Assembly (NCBI GenBank): GCA_002439165.1
Contig: DJTE01000011.1
Location: 112,348 to 176,347, forward strand
Source of the DNA: Chryseobacterium indologenes
Lineage (GTDB): Bacteria > Bacteroidota > Bacteroidia > Flavobacteriales > Weeksellaceae
Direction of reading: 5' to 3'
Length of the DNA: 64,000 nt
Part shown: piece after piece, positions 50,392-59,232 of the stretch
Numbering within the stretch: position 1 is the stretch's first letter
How the letters are laid out: each line of letters begins with the position of its first letter
Notes under the pieces: generated by a model
What the model saw: only the letters and a program-made list of their open reading frames with translations
Database searches by the model: none
What the model was told of the DNA's origin: nothing
Position numbers and translations under genes: made by a program

Positions 50392-52578
50392 TCAGCTTTT
50401 GATCCATTCAAGGGCTTTGTCCAGTACCTCATCTTTATTGTTTTTGATTCCTTCGACGGTGGGTTTTACTTCTACGTCAGGAACAATTCCTATTCTCTGG
50501 GTTTCTCTGCCGTCCGGATAATAGATTCCGATACCGCTGATCATGGTACTGATATTTCCCGGAAGGAGAATTTTCGACACATTTCCGTCTGCACCGGCAG
50601 TGGTAGATCCAAATACCTTAGCGGAAGGAGCCGTTCTGAAAGCCATCGTGTGATATTCGGCACTGCTTTGGGTAGTTTCGTTGATCAGAATCGCAATTTT
50701 CCCTTTATAATAGTCAGCTCCGTTCCCGTCCACTGCAAGATTGGGAGTAAAGGTGAAAAGGCCTGGCATCTGATTATCCGTTTGGGTGAACTTTACAAAA
50801 TCCGTAGAATTCTGTTTAAGAAGTTTTCCCATAGAGAAGACAACGAAATCAGGCGGATAGCTTCTGAAATCAATGACAATCCCTTTCGTACCTTTCATCT
50901 GCTCATAAATTTCCGGAAGTTTCTTCCCGTCTGAGCTTCCCATATAAAAATAACCGGTCTTGTCATCCAGCATTTTAAAGAATTCTCTTGTTTCTTTTTT
51001 AGGATTCAGATCCTTGAAGTCATATGTTTTTATTGTTTTGTTTTCTGTCTTTCCGTTTCTTGAGATTTTAACCGTAACTGTTTCCGCATTGCTTTTCAGA
51101 AGCTTTTTGGCAATATCCCTTAGCTGGGTAGGATAATTGGATGCCGGAGTAATTTTCAGCATTTCTTTTACGATTTGAGCAACAGGTTTTCCATTCACTT
51201 CGGTGATGATATCTCCAATCTGTAATCCTGATTCAGCTCCCAGCTGATCATTATAATAACCGTTTACCACTGCTTTATTTTCAGCAAATACAAGTTTTAC
51301 AGGAGAGTACCTTGCGCCAAAGTATTTTTCCAGGGCCTTGTTACTTCCCCATACATTGGCATGGGTATCATGAATTCGGGCAATGATTTCCAGAGCAGAA
51401 AGTGTATACTCTGTTTCATTTCTGGCCTCTGTGAATTTCGGGATAAATTCAGTCAGGACTCCTTTCCAGTCTTCCTGGATGAGGTTTTTATACGGGAAAC
51501 AATACTGAATGATATTCCAGTATCTGTAAAGGGAAAGAAGGCGGAAACCGGCATCGGGATACGCATTATTCTCATAAGGTTTTTCACGCTCAAAATCAGG
51601 ATTTCCTATTCCTTCATAGAATTCCAGATAATAATTGACTTCAGGTCTTTTAGCATCTTTTAGCTGAAGAAGGAGATCCGAAAGTTCTTCGGAGAATCCT
51701 GAGCCGGTAATCCAGTTCAGATCCGGGCTGATCTTTACGTTTTTAGAATCAACAGCTATTTTTTCAGTCTGAAAAGTTCCGAGACCTTTAATCCAGTCGG
51801 TAAGAACTTTATCTCTCTGCTGTGCTGAGGCTCCGTTGATTTTAGGCAGGATTCTGAAGAGTTCGTAATCCCAGTTATATTTTCCTTCGGCTACATTAGG
51901 GTGATAGTATTTTAAATAGCCCCAGATCAGTCCGAGATTCTTTAAATTGTCCAGGTTCTTTTTGCTTACATCAATGCTTGTGATTTTGGAGCCGTTGTCA
52001 AATTCCTTATCAAGATCAGCATTGAACTGCTTCTTCTGAAAAACGGCCGCTTCCTGGATATCTTTGCCGTCTATGGTTATTTTAATATCATCAAACCATG
52101 CTTTTCCTTTCCCTGTTAAAAGGGTGCCGATGAAGATTTTCTTGGTATTTTCAGGAGACAGATCAAGGGTAGTTTCATATTTCGTCCAGGGTGTCGTGCC
52201 TTTGATGCCCTTATCCTGCATATTGTTGAATCCTATTTTCGGATCGATACGCATCCAGAATCCGGCAAAACCGTCGGTTACATTTTCTGTTTTGATATAA
52301 CCGGAAATCGTAATTTTCTTTCCGGCATAATTTTCAGGAAGAATACGCATCATGCCTACCATCCCCGGTTTTTCTGAAGCCTGAGCTAAAACAGAGTATT
52401 TTCCTTCGTATTTTTCCTTGTCGTCTATGGAGACAGATGATTTGGGAGCATCAATAAGAGTCCATGATTTAGGAAGATTATTCTCATTATTTTCAAAATT
52501 CAGATTGTCAATTTTCGTTTGACCCTGATAGCTGGTGAAAAACAGAAGTGCCAGAAAAGCTGTAATGTTTTTTTTCAT
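50392..52578 (-). CDS. Exported S41-family (tail-specific) peptidase
   Basis: A 728-residue protein from ATG 52578 with signal peptide MKKNITAFLALLFFTSYQGQ. An upstream start at 52626 would precede the -7 box at 52594 and is rejected. Residues about 25-170 form a beta-rich binding module. A PDZ-like part (GLQIGDIITEVNGKPVAQIV) and the S41 catalytic core follow. NETTQSSAEYHTMAF carries the nucleophile Ser, and IGIVPDVEVKPTVEGI ends the domain. It is a periplasmic or surface processing protease; substrates unknown. Confidence 0.9.
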   Translation of the reverse strand: MKKNITAFLALLFFTSYQGQTKIDNLNFENNENNLPKSWTLIDAPKSSVSIDDKEKYEGKYSVLAQASEKPGMVGMMRILPENYAGKKITISGYIKTENVTDGFAGFWMRIDPKIGFNNMQDKGIKGTTPWTKYETTLDLSPENTKKIFIGTLLTGKGKAWFDDIKITIDGKDIQEAAVFQKKQFNADLDKEFDNGSKITSIDVSKKNLDNLKNLGLIWGYLKYYHPNVAEGKYNWDYELFRILPKINGASAQQRDKVLTDWIKGLGTFQTEKIAVDSKNVKISPDLNWITGSGFSEELSDLLLQLKDAKRPEVNYYLEFYEGIGNPDFEREKPYENNAYPDAGFRLLSLYRYWNIIQYCFPYKNLIQEDWKGVLTEFIPKFTEARNETEYTLSALEIIARIHDTHANVWGSNKALEKYFGARYSPVKLVFAENKAVVNGYYNDQLGAESGLQIGDIITEVNGKPVAQIVKEMLKITPASNYPTQLRDIAKKLLKSNAETVTVKISRNGKTENKTIKTYDFKDLNPKKETREFFKMLDDKTGYFYMGSSDGKKLPEIYEQMKGTKGIVIDFRSYPPDFVVFSMGKLLKQNSTDFVKFTQTDNQMPGLFTFTPNLAVDGNGADYYKGKIAILINETTQSSAEYHTMAFRTAPSAKVFGSTTAGADGNVSKILLPGNISTMISGIGIYYPDGRETQRIGIVPDVEVKPTVEGIKNNKDEVLDKALEWIKS

Positions 52579-52593
52579 GGTTTTAATTTTTCC

Positions 52594-52601
52594 CAAATCT
52601 A
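52594..52601 (-). promoter_or_regulatory. -7 box of the S41 peptidase gene
   Basis: On the minus strand this is TAGATTTG, matching TAnnTTTG, 15 bases before the chosen ATG. Confidence 0.5.
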
Positions 52602-52735
52602 GGGAGTTAAACACGTTATATGCCATATAAAACGCTCTTTTTATGGAAATATTATAAGTACAGGATTTTATTTTAAGAAAACTTTAACAAATGAAAAACT
52701 TTCCATATGCAAAGTACCATTCAGTTTTGAATCGA

Positions 52736-52743
52736 TATTTTTG
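52736..52743 (+). promoter_or_regulatory. -7 box of the MATE transporter gene
   Basis: TATTTTTG matches TAnnTTTG and lies 20 bases before the ATG at 52764. A GGAGG sequence almost touches the ATG, an uncommonly strong Shine-Dalgarno for this group but at very short spacing. Confidence 0.5.
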
Positions 52744-52763
52744 CTTAAAATAATTACGGAGGT

Positions 52764-54158
52764 ATGTCGAAATATATCAGTTTTATAAAAAAAGCACTGA
52801 GCGGTGAGGAAGCAGATTACACGAAAGCGGATATAAGAAGTGCCGTACTTCTTTTAGCTATTCCGATGATGCTGGAAATGGCGATGGAGTCTGTTTTTGC
52901 ACTGGTTGACCTGTATTTCGTAGGCCATTTAAAAGAAAGCGGTTATGCAATACAGACGGTCGGGCTTACCGAATCTGTTCTTTCTGTAATGTACTCCATT
53001 GCGATAGGGATGAGTATGGCGGCAACTGCTCTGGTAGCCAGGAGAATCGGTGAAAAAAATCAGGATCAGGCTTCCAGAAGTGCGGCACAGGTTCTGCTGG
53101 TGTCATTTGCTGTTACTTTGATTCTAAGTGTGCTGGGCGTGGTATTTGCTGAAGAAATTCTGGTGCTGATGGGTTCAAAACCGGAAGCCGCAGCCTATGG
53201 AAAGAACTTTACCCGGATCATGATGGGAAGCAGCGTGATTATTATGCTTCTGTTCCTGATCAACGGGATTTTCAGAGGAGCCGGAAATGCAGCCATTGCC
53301 ATGAAATCGCTATGGATTGCCAATATTGCCAATATTATCCTGTGTCCTGTGCTGATCAAAGGTTTTGGGCCGATTCCTGCTATGGGACTTACGGGAGCTG
53401 CCCTGGCTACAAGTATCGGAAGAAGTATAGGGGTTATTTATCAGTTATATCATCTTTTAGTGGCAGATACCCAGATCAGGATCAGGCTGTCTTATTTTAA
53501 GCCTCAGTTTGAGCTGATAAAATCTATTGTGAAAATTGCCACTCCCGGGATTTTTCAGTTTGTGATTGCGTCATGCAGCTGGATTTTTCTTGCCCAGCTG
53601 GTGGCTACTACCGGCGGAGAAGATGCTTCGGCGGGTTATCAGACGGCTTTGAGGCTGATGATGTTCTTTATGCTTCCGGCCTGGGGACTGAGCAATGCTG
53701 CGTCTACACTGGTAGGTCAGAATATGGGAGCCGGAGAAATGCTGAGAGCAGAACAGTCTGTGATGAAAACCGTAAAGTACAACGTCATCTTTATGCTGGC
53801 CGTAAGTCTTATTTTTTTTCTGCTGGGAGATTTTCTGGTAGGATTTTTTACCCAGGAAACTGAAATCAAGGCTTTTGCCAAAAATGCACTGCACATTATG
53901 AGTACCGGTTTTATTTTCTATGGAATAGGAATGGTGATGATCAATGCATTTAACGGAGCCGGAGATACCTGGACACCAACCTGGGTAAATTTTTTCGGAT
54001 TCTGGCTGTTTCAGATCCCATTGGCCTATTTTCTTTCAAAACATCTGGGAATGGGACCGAAAGGCGTCTTTATATCTATTCCGGCCGCCGAAACTTTAAT
54101 TACGATTGTCGCTTTTATTCTGTTTAAAAAAGGAAAGTGGAAAACGGTGAAAGTCTGA
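52764..54158 (+). CDS. MATE-family multidrug efflux transporter
   Basis: A 464-residue membrane protein with about twelve segments in two homologous halves. LLLAIPMMLEMAMESVFALVDLYFVGHL near residues 29-56 is the first-helix signature of MATE pumps, and GFWLFQIPLAYFLSKHLGMGPKGVF fits the C-terminal half. It exports cationic drugs in exchange for protons or sodium. It is a single gene followed by a repeat copy and a hairpin. Confidence 0.93.
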   Translation: MSKYISFIKKALSGEEADYTKADIRSAVLLLAIPMMLEMAMESVFALVDLYFVGHLKESGYAIQTVGLTESVLSVMYSIAIGMSMAATALVARRIGEKNQDQASRSAAQVLLVSFAVTLILSVLGVVFAEEILVLMGSKPEAAAYGKNFTRIMMGSSVIIMLLFLINGIFRGAGNAAIAMKSLWIANIANIILCPVLIKGFGPIPAMGLTGAALATSIGRSIGVIYQLYHLLVADTQIRIRLSYFKPQFELIKSIVKIATPGIFQFVIASCSWIFLAQLVATTGGEDASAGYQTALRLMMFFMLPAWGLSNAASTLVGQNMGAGEMLRAEQSVMKTVKYNVIFMLAVSLIFFLLGDFLVGFFTQETEIKAFAKNALHIMSTGFIFYGIGMVMINAFNGAGDTWTPTWVNFFGFWLFQIPLAYFLSKHLGMGPKGVFISIPAAETLITIVAFILFKKGKWKTVKV

Positions 54159-54170
54159 TAAGAAAGGGTT

Positions 54171-54196
54171 AAGGAAGCTGGAAGAGGGGAGTTTTT
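54171..54196. repeat. Dispersed polypurine repeat, copy 4 (inverted)
   Basis: AAGGAAGCTGGAAGAGGGG is the reverse complement style of the copies at 33636, 36141 and 47025. Confidence 0.35.
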
Positions 54197-54248
54197 AAGA
54201 TCAGGATGATAACATAAACTCAATATATTTTTTAAAATTAAAACAGGT

Positions 54249-54284
54249 AAAAACGGGTGTAAATAGTTTGCAGCCGTTTTTTTT
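54249..54284 (+). terminator. Terminator candidate after the MATE gene
   Basis: AAAAACGG pairs with CCGTTTTT across a 17-base loop and continues into T, 90 bases after the stop. Confidence 0.5.
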
Positions 54285-54380
54285 GTTTCCGCATCATCTG
54301 AAATATGGCTGATAATCGGGATTGTTTTATGCTTCAATTCTTTCTAATATTGATTGCTGAGATGAACAGAATTTTGAAGT

Positions 54381-55862
54381 ATGAAAATAATAGTATTGAG
54401 TATCCTTTTTATGCTGACTTCAGCCACAGCCTGCACACAGGAAAAGAAAGATAAGGCTGCTTTAATTCCTTCAAAAGCCAAGACTATAAACAGCGTTCCG
54501 TTTTTAACGAAACAGAATGATTTCATTTACGTAGATAAGAGAAGCCTTAAACCTGTTACCGGCCGGAAATTCCGGAGTGCATCCGTATTTACACCCACCG
54601 GTTTTGCCGTTGTTGAAAATGAAAAGAACGAATATGCTGTCATCGATGAAAACGGTAAAACAGTTCTGGATTTTTCAGCCAGCCCAATCGGTTTGAATGT
54701 AGTAAACGGATTTACACTGTACAAAAAAGATATTGAATACGAGAAGAAAATGCCTGTCTGGAAATGGGACTGGAATATCATGGGGAGCGGCATCAAAAAA
54801 GAACAGACGTATCATAAAATAGAGATCGGAGTTGTAGAAACCCGGCAGGTCTTACTCCAAAAAGACATTCCGTATCTGGAAGATAGCTATTACCTGAATT
54901 TCGTTTCCGTAGATGAAAACCATGTGTTCTGGAACGGAACCCTTTACGAAATCAGAAAAGGACACTTCAGTAAAACGGAAAAGGATATTGCTGTTCTACT
55001 GAAAAATAAACGGTTTATCAAATCTTCCGGTACCACTTTCTCAATGTACGGACCGGATCAGAAAAAAGCAATTCACAGCGGGCTGCAGGGAACTGAAACG
55101 CTTTCAATCCGGTTTGGAAAGGAAGTTATCCTCCTGAATGATGTGAATAAAGAACGGTATGATCCGGAAGTTCCCAAACTTTTAACAGATATTGGAAGCG
55201 GTGAGGTTTATCCTTTTCCACAGTATGAAAAAGCATTTCCGAAAGAAATTACAAAGGCCACAGCTTCACAGATCGATTTCATAAAGAAAACATCTTTAGT
55301 GTATTCTATAACCGATTCGCCTTATTTTTTGCTGGGTGTTTTTAATTACGACCATGAGATCTGGGCCTACGACTGGCTTTATATTGATACCAAAGGGAAT
55401 GTCACAGATTCTATTGATACCTATGATTTTAAAGTCCTGGATCAGGTGGGATATCTGGTCTGGCCTGACAGAAAAATGATTTTACCTGACCCATACGTTG
55501 ACAAAAACTGGAAATTCGGTAAAATAAACTCTTACACCGGGATGAATGATCAGTACCTTATCAGGATTGAAGACGGAAAACAGGTAAGAACGATGGGCCT
55601 GTGGAACAGTCGTGAAAAAATATGGGTGATAAAACCTGAATATTATACGATCTCCGTTTTGGATGCAGAAAAACAGATCTATGCACTGCAAAAAGAGCAA
55701 GACGGCCTGTATATACTCTATGATCATAAGAATAAGAAAAATCCAGGTTCAAAGGCATATCAGTCTATTAATTCAGATGGCCTGGTGAATGTGAAACTAA
55801 GTTCCGGACAAACAGGTTATTACTATATTGATCTTGATACCGGAAAAGAATATAAAGAATGA
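54381..55862 (+). CDS. Exported WG-repeat-like protein
   Basis: A 493-residue protein with signal MKIIVLSILFMLTSATAC (possible lipidation Cys at 18). The mature part consists of repeated strand units with the sense of WG repeats (FAVVENEKNEYAVIDENGKTVL, IDTKGNVTDSIDTYDFKVL and the closing YYYIDLDTGKEY). Proteins of this type often bind other proteins and occur near toxin-immunity genes. It starts a one-direction strip of small accessory genes. Function unknown. Confidence 0.7.
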   Translation: MKIIVLSILFMLTSATACTQEKKDKAALIPSKAKTINSVPFLTKQNDFIYVDKRSLKPVTGRKFRSASVFTPTGFAVVENEKNEYAVIDENGKTVLDFSASPIGLNVVNGFTLYKKDIEYEKKMPVWKWDWNIMGSGIKKEQTYHKIEIGVVETRQVLLQKDIPYLEDSYYLNFVSVDENHVFWNGTLYEIRKGHFSKTEKDIAVLLKNKRFIKSSGTTFSMYGPDQKKAIHSGLQGTETLSIRFGKEVILLNDVNKERYDPEVPKLLTDIGSGEVYPFPQYEKAFPKEITKATASQIDFIKKTSLVYSITDSPYFLLGVFNYDHEIWAYDWLYIDTKGNVTDSIDTYDFKVLDQVGYLVWPDRKMILPDPYVDKNWKFGKINSYTGMNDQYLIRIEDGKQVRTMGLWNSREKIWVIKPEYYTISVLDAEKQIYALQKEQDGLYILYDHKNKKNPGSKAYQSINSDGLVNVKLSSGQTGYYYIDLDTGKEYKE

Positions 55863-56003
55863 GGTAGTGTTTTGTTACCCTGAGTGTAAATGGCTGGAAG
55901 AAAAAGGCTGAGAGCTGCTTTTCCTGATTTCCGGAATCACTGTTCCGGGCCTTGCTGTATTTTATTTTTGTCCGTTACTTTAAATCCAAACAGGGCAGAG
56001 ATT

Positions 56004-56056
56004 AAAAAACCACTATTATCAGGGATATTTTGAGCAAACCCCTTTGATTATCTTTA
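56004..56056 (+). promoter_or_regulatory. Duplicated 28-bp element with -7-like box, copy 1
   Basis: A 28-bp sequence (56004-56031, containing CTATTATCAGGGATATTTT) recurs exactly at 57951. It contains an imperfect dyad ATTATC-AGG-GATATT. TATCTTTA, close to TAnnTTTG, begins 45 bases from its start. The lipoprotein gene at 56084 follows. Confidence 0.55.
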
Positions 56057-56083
56057 ACTCAAAAATTGATTAAAGATAAGAGG

Positions 56084-56611
56084 GTGAAACATTTAGTGAT
56101 TTTGACTTCACTTTTTGCAGTATTGGGCTGCAAAGGCAATGCCCGGAAATTACAGGTTACTGCTATTTATACCGAGCCTAAACGGGTTATCAAAGAGATT
56201 CCGGGGGCTGGGGTAGCGCATGCGTATACAACTCATAAAGAAGTTACCGAACGTCTTGATCCTAAGATTTTCATGCTTTCCAAAAATGCCGAAACACTAA
56301 AGTTTCGTATACAGGGAAACATCAGTTCCGTTGGGCATACCATTAATCAGGTGAGAAAAATCCGTTTTGAAAAAGGAGAACAAAATGGGAATACCATTAT
56401 CCTGAGATATTATAATGAGGTCAAAAGAATTCCCGGTAAAGAAAGTGCAAGCGTACGAGGGTATAATTATACAAAGGATGAAGTCTACACAATACCAGTG
56501 GATGTTAAAATCATAAAAATCGAATTGTACGAAGAGCATATTAATGGTTCACCAGATACAAAACCAAAGCTTATTGCTCAACATACCTTTAATTTCTTTG
56601 CCAAAATATAA
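56084..56611 (+). CDS. Small lipoprotein, function unknown
   Basis: A 175-residue protein from GTG 56084, chosen because MKHLVILTSLFAVLGC is then a clean lipoprotein signal (Cys at 16); a TTG at 56066 would add a charged stretch before it. The mature part is strand-rich (KIFMLSKNAETLKFRIQGNISSVGHTI), suggesting a beta-sandwich. A ribosome-binding-like AAGAGG directly precedes it. It is expressed from the duplicated promoter element. Family not recognised. Confidence 0.7.
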   Translation: MKHLVILTSLFAVLGCKGNARKLQVTAIYTEPKRVIKEIPGAGVAHAYTTHKEVTERLDPKIFMLSKNAETLKFRIQGNISSVGHTINQVRKIRFEKGEQNGNTIILRYYNEVKRIPGKESASVRGYNYTKDEVYTIPVDVKIIKIELYEEHINGSPDTKPKLIAQHTFNFFAKI

Positions 56612-56634
56612 TCACCTGAAAATGAATTCTAGCA

Positions 56635-57459
56635 ATGCATGCACCTAGATTAATAAATATAGACCGGAATACTATTGCTGATTTTGATAAGGAAGCGGTA
56701 TTTTTTGATCCGGCCACAAAATCCAGAATTTCCTATTGGACAGACGGAACGGATGTATATTGGCGTACAACAAAATTAAAAGTTAATCCAAAATGTTTTG
56801 GTGTATTTAATAAACTCTTTGCTAAGGACAACAAGCATTGTTTTATGCAGGATAAAAGACTGAAAAATGCGGATGTAAACAGTTTTGATGCATTAAATTA
56901 TTGCTTTGCAAAAGACCGTCATTTTGTATGGTGTCTGGGCGGAAAATTTGAACCTTATGATATTGAGACTTTTGAAGTTTGTGATGATGGCTTAAATAAA
57001 AACCTGATGCATCCCTTTTATTTTTCAGACGGAAATTCAATTGATGGTATACTGCAAATTTCCTCAGGGTATGCGAAGGATAAACATCAGGTCTATTGTT
57101 ATGACCATACAGGTAAAGTGAAAATACTGAAAGACGCTGACCCTGAAACCTTTGTTTCCTTTAATGATGGTAAGTTTGCCAAAGATAGCCTGCATGTTTA
57201 CTATTATTTTAATCAGATTAAAAAAGCAGATCCTGAAACATGGAAATTACTGGATCTGAAAGAAGGCTATTCCTGCGATGCAAAGCATGCGTTCAGATTT
57301 AAAACCTGTTTTGAAAATACTGATATAGCGACATTATCTATTTATGAATTCACCGATAAAGAAGGTAATACAACAAAATTTTTAAAAGATAAAAACGGAT
57401 TGTTTGATTTGGACGGAACAAGGATTACAGAAGACAAACTGAAAAAAGATTATTCCTGA
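56635..57459 (+). CDS. DKNYY-family protein
   Basis: A 274-residue soluble protein made of repeats in which short segments such as FAKDNKHCFMQDKRLKNAD, FAKDRHFVWCLGGKF, YAKDKHQVYCYDHTGKV and FAKDSLHVYYYFNQIKKAD recur, the pattern of DKNYY proteins. These are typical of immunity and accessory loci near polymorphic toxins. It starts 23 bases after the lipoprotein gene. No enzyme motif is seen. The role as an immunity protein is inferred from family habits only. Confidence 0.8.
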   Translation: MHAPRLINIDRNTIADFDKEAVFFDPATKSRISYWTDGTDVYWRTTKLKVNPKCFGVFNKLFAKDNKHCFMQDKRLKNADVNSFDALNYCFAKDRHFVWCLGGKFEPYDIETFEVCDDGLNKNLMHPFYFSDGNSIDGILQISSGYAKDKHQVYCYDHTGKVKILKDADPETFVSFNDGKFAKDSLHVYYYFNQIKKADPETWKLLDLKEGYSCDAKHAFRFKTCFENTDIATLSIYEFTDKEGNTTKFLKDKNGLFDLDGTRITEDKLKKDYS

Positions 57460-57474
57460 ACAATAAGGATTTAA

Positions 57475-57500
57475 ATGCTTCGACAGACTCAGCATGACAT
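57475..57500. repeat. TGCTTCGACAGACTCAGCATGACA-type interspersed repeat
   Basis: ATGCTTCGACAGACTCAGC followed by ATGACAT. Short repeats of this form are, from general knowledge, scattered in Bacteroidota intergenic DNA. One copy is in this window. Confidence 0.4.
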
Positions 57501-57584
57501 TACTTTGTATGAAGCAAAATATTTAAGAAGAAAATTTTGAAATACCGGTCGCTGAAAACAACATTACCTTACATTAGAATGATA

Positions 57585-57703
57585 TGAAAAAAGAACTTGC
57601 AAACTCACCATCAGATAAACGTGATCGGGAACTTTGAGCAAAATCCCACCGAAAGCCCAAAGGATTTATACGCGGGCATTTTCTGGATCCTGATCTTAAT
57701 ATA
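57585..57703 (+). pseudogene. Possible gene remnant
   Basis: One frame gives MKKELANSPSDKRDREL and stops; a shifted frame overlapping it gives INVIGNFEQNPTESPKDLYAG and FWILILI and stops. The second looks like the start of a membrane protein. The pieces fit a short gene broken by a frameshift. The similarity is too slight to name a family. Confidence 0.25.
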
Positions 57704-57715
57704 ATATAATTTATC

Positions 57716-57952
57716 ATGCTTTCATCTGTAGATTTAAACCTGGAAAGATTGTTATTTCTTACTGCTTTGATGCTGTTTTTAGGAGCAGGATTTTCATGTA
57801 CGCTTATTATTTTTATCATTAATTCCATACGGAAGAAACATAAAAATGGCTGGTATTATATCCTTTTATTTCTGGTTTCAGGAAGTATCGCGGTGGTTTT
57901 GGGCGCATTTTATTTTTATACTTTAATTGAACAGGCTGCATCAGGTGTATAA
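57716..57952 (+). CDS. Small two-segment membrane protein
   Basis: A 78-residue protein with hydrophobic segments at about 12-35 and 47-68 separated by a basic loop (RKKHKNGWY). It has no other motif. It is intact but stands among decayed frames, directly before the second copy of the duplicated promoter element. It may be a small membrane immunity protein; this is speculation from context. Confidence 0.55.
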   Translation: MLSSVDLNLERLLFLTALMLFLGAGFSCTLIIFIINSIRKKHKNGWYYILLFLVSGSIAVVLGAFYFYTLIEQAASGV

Positions 57953-58003
57953 AAAACCACTATTATCAGGGATATTTTCATTCGCTCTCTTTTAATACCT
58001 TTA
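57951..58003 (+). promoter_or_regulatory. Duplicated 28-bp element with -7-like box, copy 2
   Basis: Identical 28 bases at 57951-57978; TACCTTTA begins 45 bases from its start, exactly as in copy 1. The next intact gene begins at 58317, with a likely remnant in between. Confidence 0.55.
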
Positions 58004-58059
58004 ATTCAAATTTTTATTACAAAATAGAGCAGTAAAACTCCTTATGATTTATCGGAACA

Positions 58060-58215
58060 ATGATGCCTGAATTCATTGAAAAAAATGATTAACAAAGCCG
58101 GAAATTCAACGGTTTTGAGTATTGTCTTCCGACAGGATGGAACGCTTTTATTGAATAATATTAAAAGGAAACCGGCTGGAAGGTGCTTTATTATAACTGC
58201 TGACAGCCATTCGCC
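58060..58215 (+). pseudogene. Possible remnant between promoter copy 2 and the DUF4303 gene
   Basis: One frame near 58105 reads NGFEYCLPTGWNAFIE then stops, and a shifted frame reads ETGWKVLYYNC then stops. The sequence between looks coding-like but broken. It may be what the promoter copy once drove. No family was identified. Confidence 0.25.
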
Positions 58216-58316
58216 TTAGATAAACATTAATTTTTATAACTTTTATAGCTTTCTTTTTCACCCCGGATTAAAAATGAAAAATTCTTATTTCGAAAAAACA
58301 CACACAATAAAAAAGA

Positions 58317-59180
58317 ATGGGTAAAAACAGTAACAAAATAAAGCTGAGTGAAGAAGAAGCTGTAAAAGTAATAGTTGATCTCGACCGTATTGTTGTTTCA
58401 CTCGATAAAATAAAAAGTCATTTTGCAGAAGAGTCTGATTTTCAGAAACATGACAAAATGCTTAGTGATTATATCATCAATGAACAGGTAAATCAGACAC
58501 TGGCACAAATAAGAGGTCTGTTATCCTCTAAATTTTCACTGAGTGTTGGTAAGGATGACATGGATGATCTGGAAAGAGCTTGCAGCACTAATAGATATTG
58601 GTCTCCGGAAAGTAAAGAAACTGCTGTTTCCGCAAACCTTGAGAACTGGCATGAAAGAAATCTTCCGGTTTTATCCGGTTCACTTGTGAATGAATTTGAT
58701 GTTTACCATAAACTTTTCACGAAGAAAGAACAAAGCATGTATGCTTTTGCCCTGATACTGGACGATGATTGCCTTACCGCTTATTCAGCCGTTTCTACAA
58801 CCGAAAGCTTAAAGAAAATCCATAAAAATAAAGAATGGGATGCTCCTGAATGGTGTCTGTGTGTTAGCCAGGGCGCTGTAAAAGAAGGGGTAGACAGTTT
58901 TACCAGACTGCTTTTGGATCGATATAGAAAGGATATTGTTCCATTATTTCAGCAAGGCTTTGACTATGCACCCGAACGGCAGAAAAATATGCAGTTATTT
59001 ACAGATGCTATGCGCATTGCCAAACAGGAACTGGTGGAAAAATACGGAAAAGAAGTTGAAGAAATGGCTTTTTACATAAGCATACCGGGAGAGCCGATTG
59101 TAGAAAAGAACAGTGCATTAGCCATCAATAGCGAGGGCAATACGAAAGTAAAAAAACTATTGGATAGTTTATATATTTAG
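58317..59180 (+). CDS. DUF4303-type protein with helical N-terminal extension
   Basis: A 287-residue protein. Residues about 1-120 are helical and charged. The C-terminal half matches the DUF4303 pattern: QSMYAFALILDDDCLTAYSAVSTTESL near 139-165, then DAPEWCLCV. DUF4303 proteins are common in polymorphic-toxin immunity loci. The next gene is a second, plain DUF4303 protein 52 bases on. Immunity is inferred, not shown. Confidence 0.75.
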   Translation: MGKNSNKIKLSEEEAVKVIVDLDRIVVSLDKIKSHFAEESDFQKHDKMLSDYIINEQVNQTLAQIRGLLSSKFSLSVGKDDMDDLERACSTNRYWSPESKETAVSANLENWHERNLPVLSGSLVNEFDVYHKLFTKKEQSMYAFALILDDDCLTAYSAVSTTESLKKIHKNKEWDAPEWCLCVSQGAVKEGVDSFTRLLLDRYRKDIVPLFQQGFDYAPERQKNMQLFTDAMRIAKQELVEKYGKEVEEMAFYISIPGEPIVEKNSALAINSEGNTKVKKLLDSLYI

Positions 59181-59232
59181 AACGGAGTAGGAGGCAATAA
59201 TGTTAATGATAGCCTGTTAAACAGAGATTATA

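Noticed and set aside
50260..50934. 224-codon plus-strand frame over the aspS-protease gap
   Set aside because: It lies mostly antisense to the S41 domain, and its first part is the non-coding gap with a terminator.
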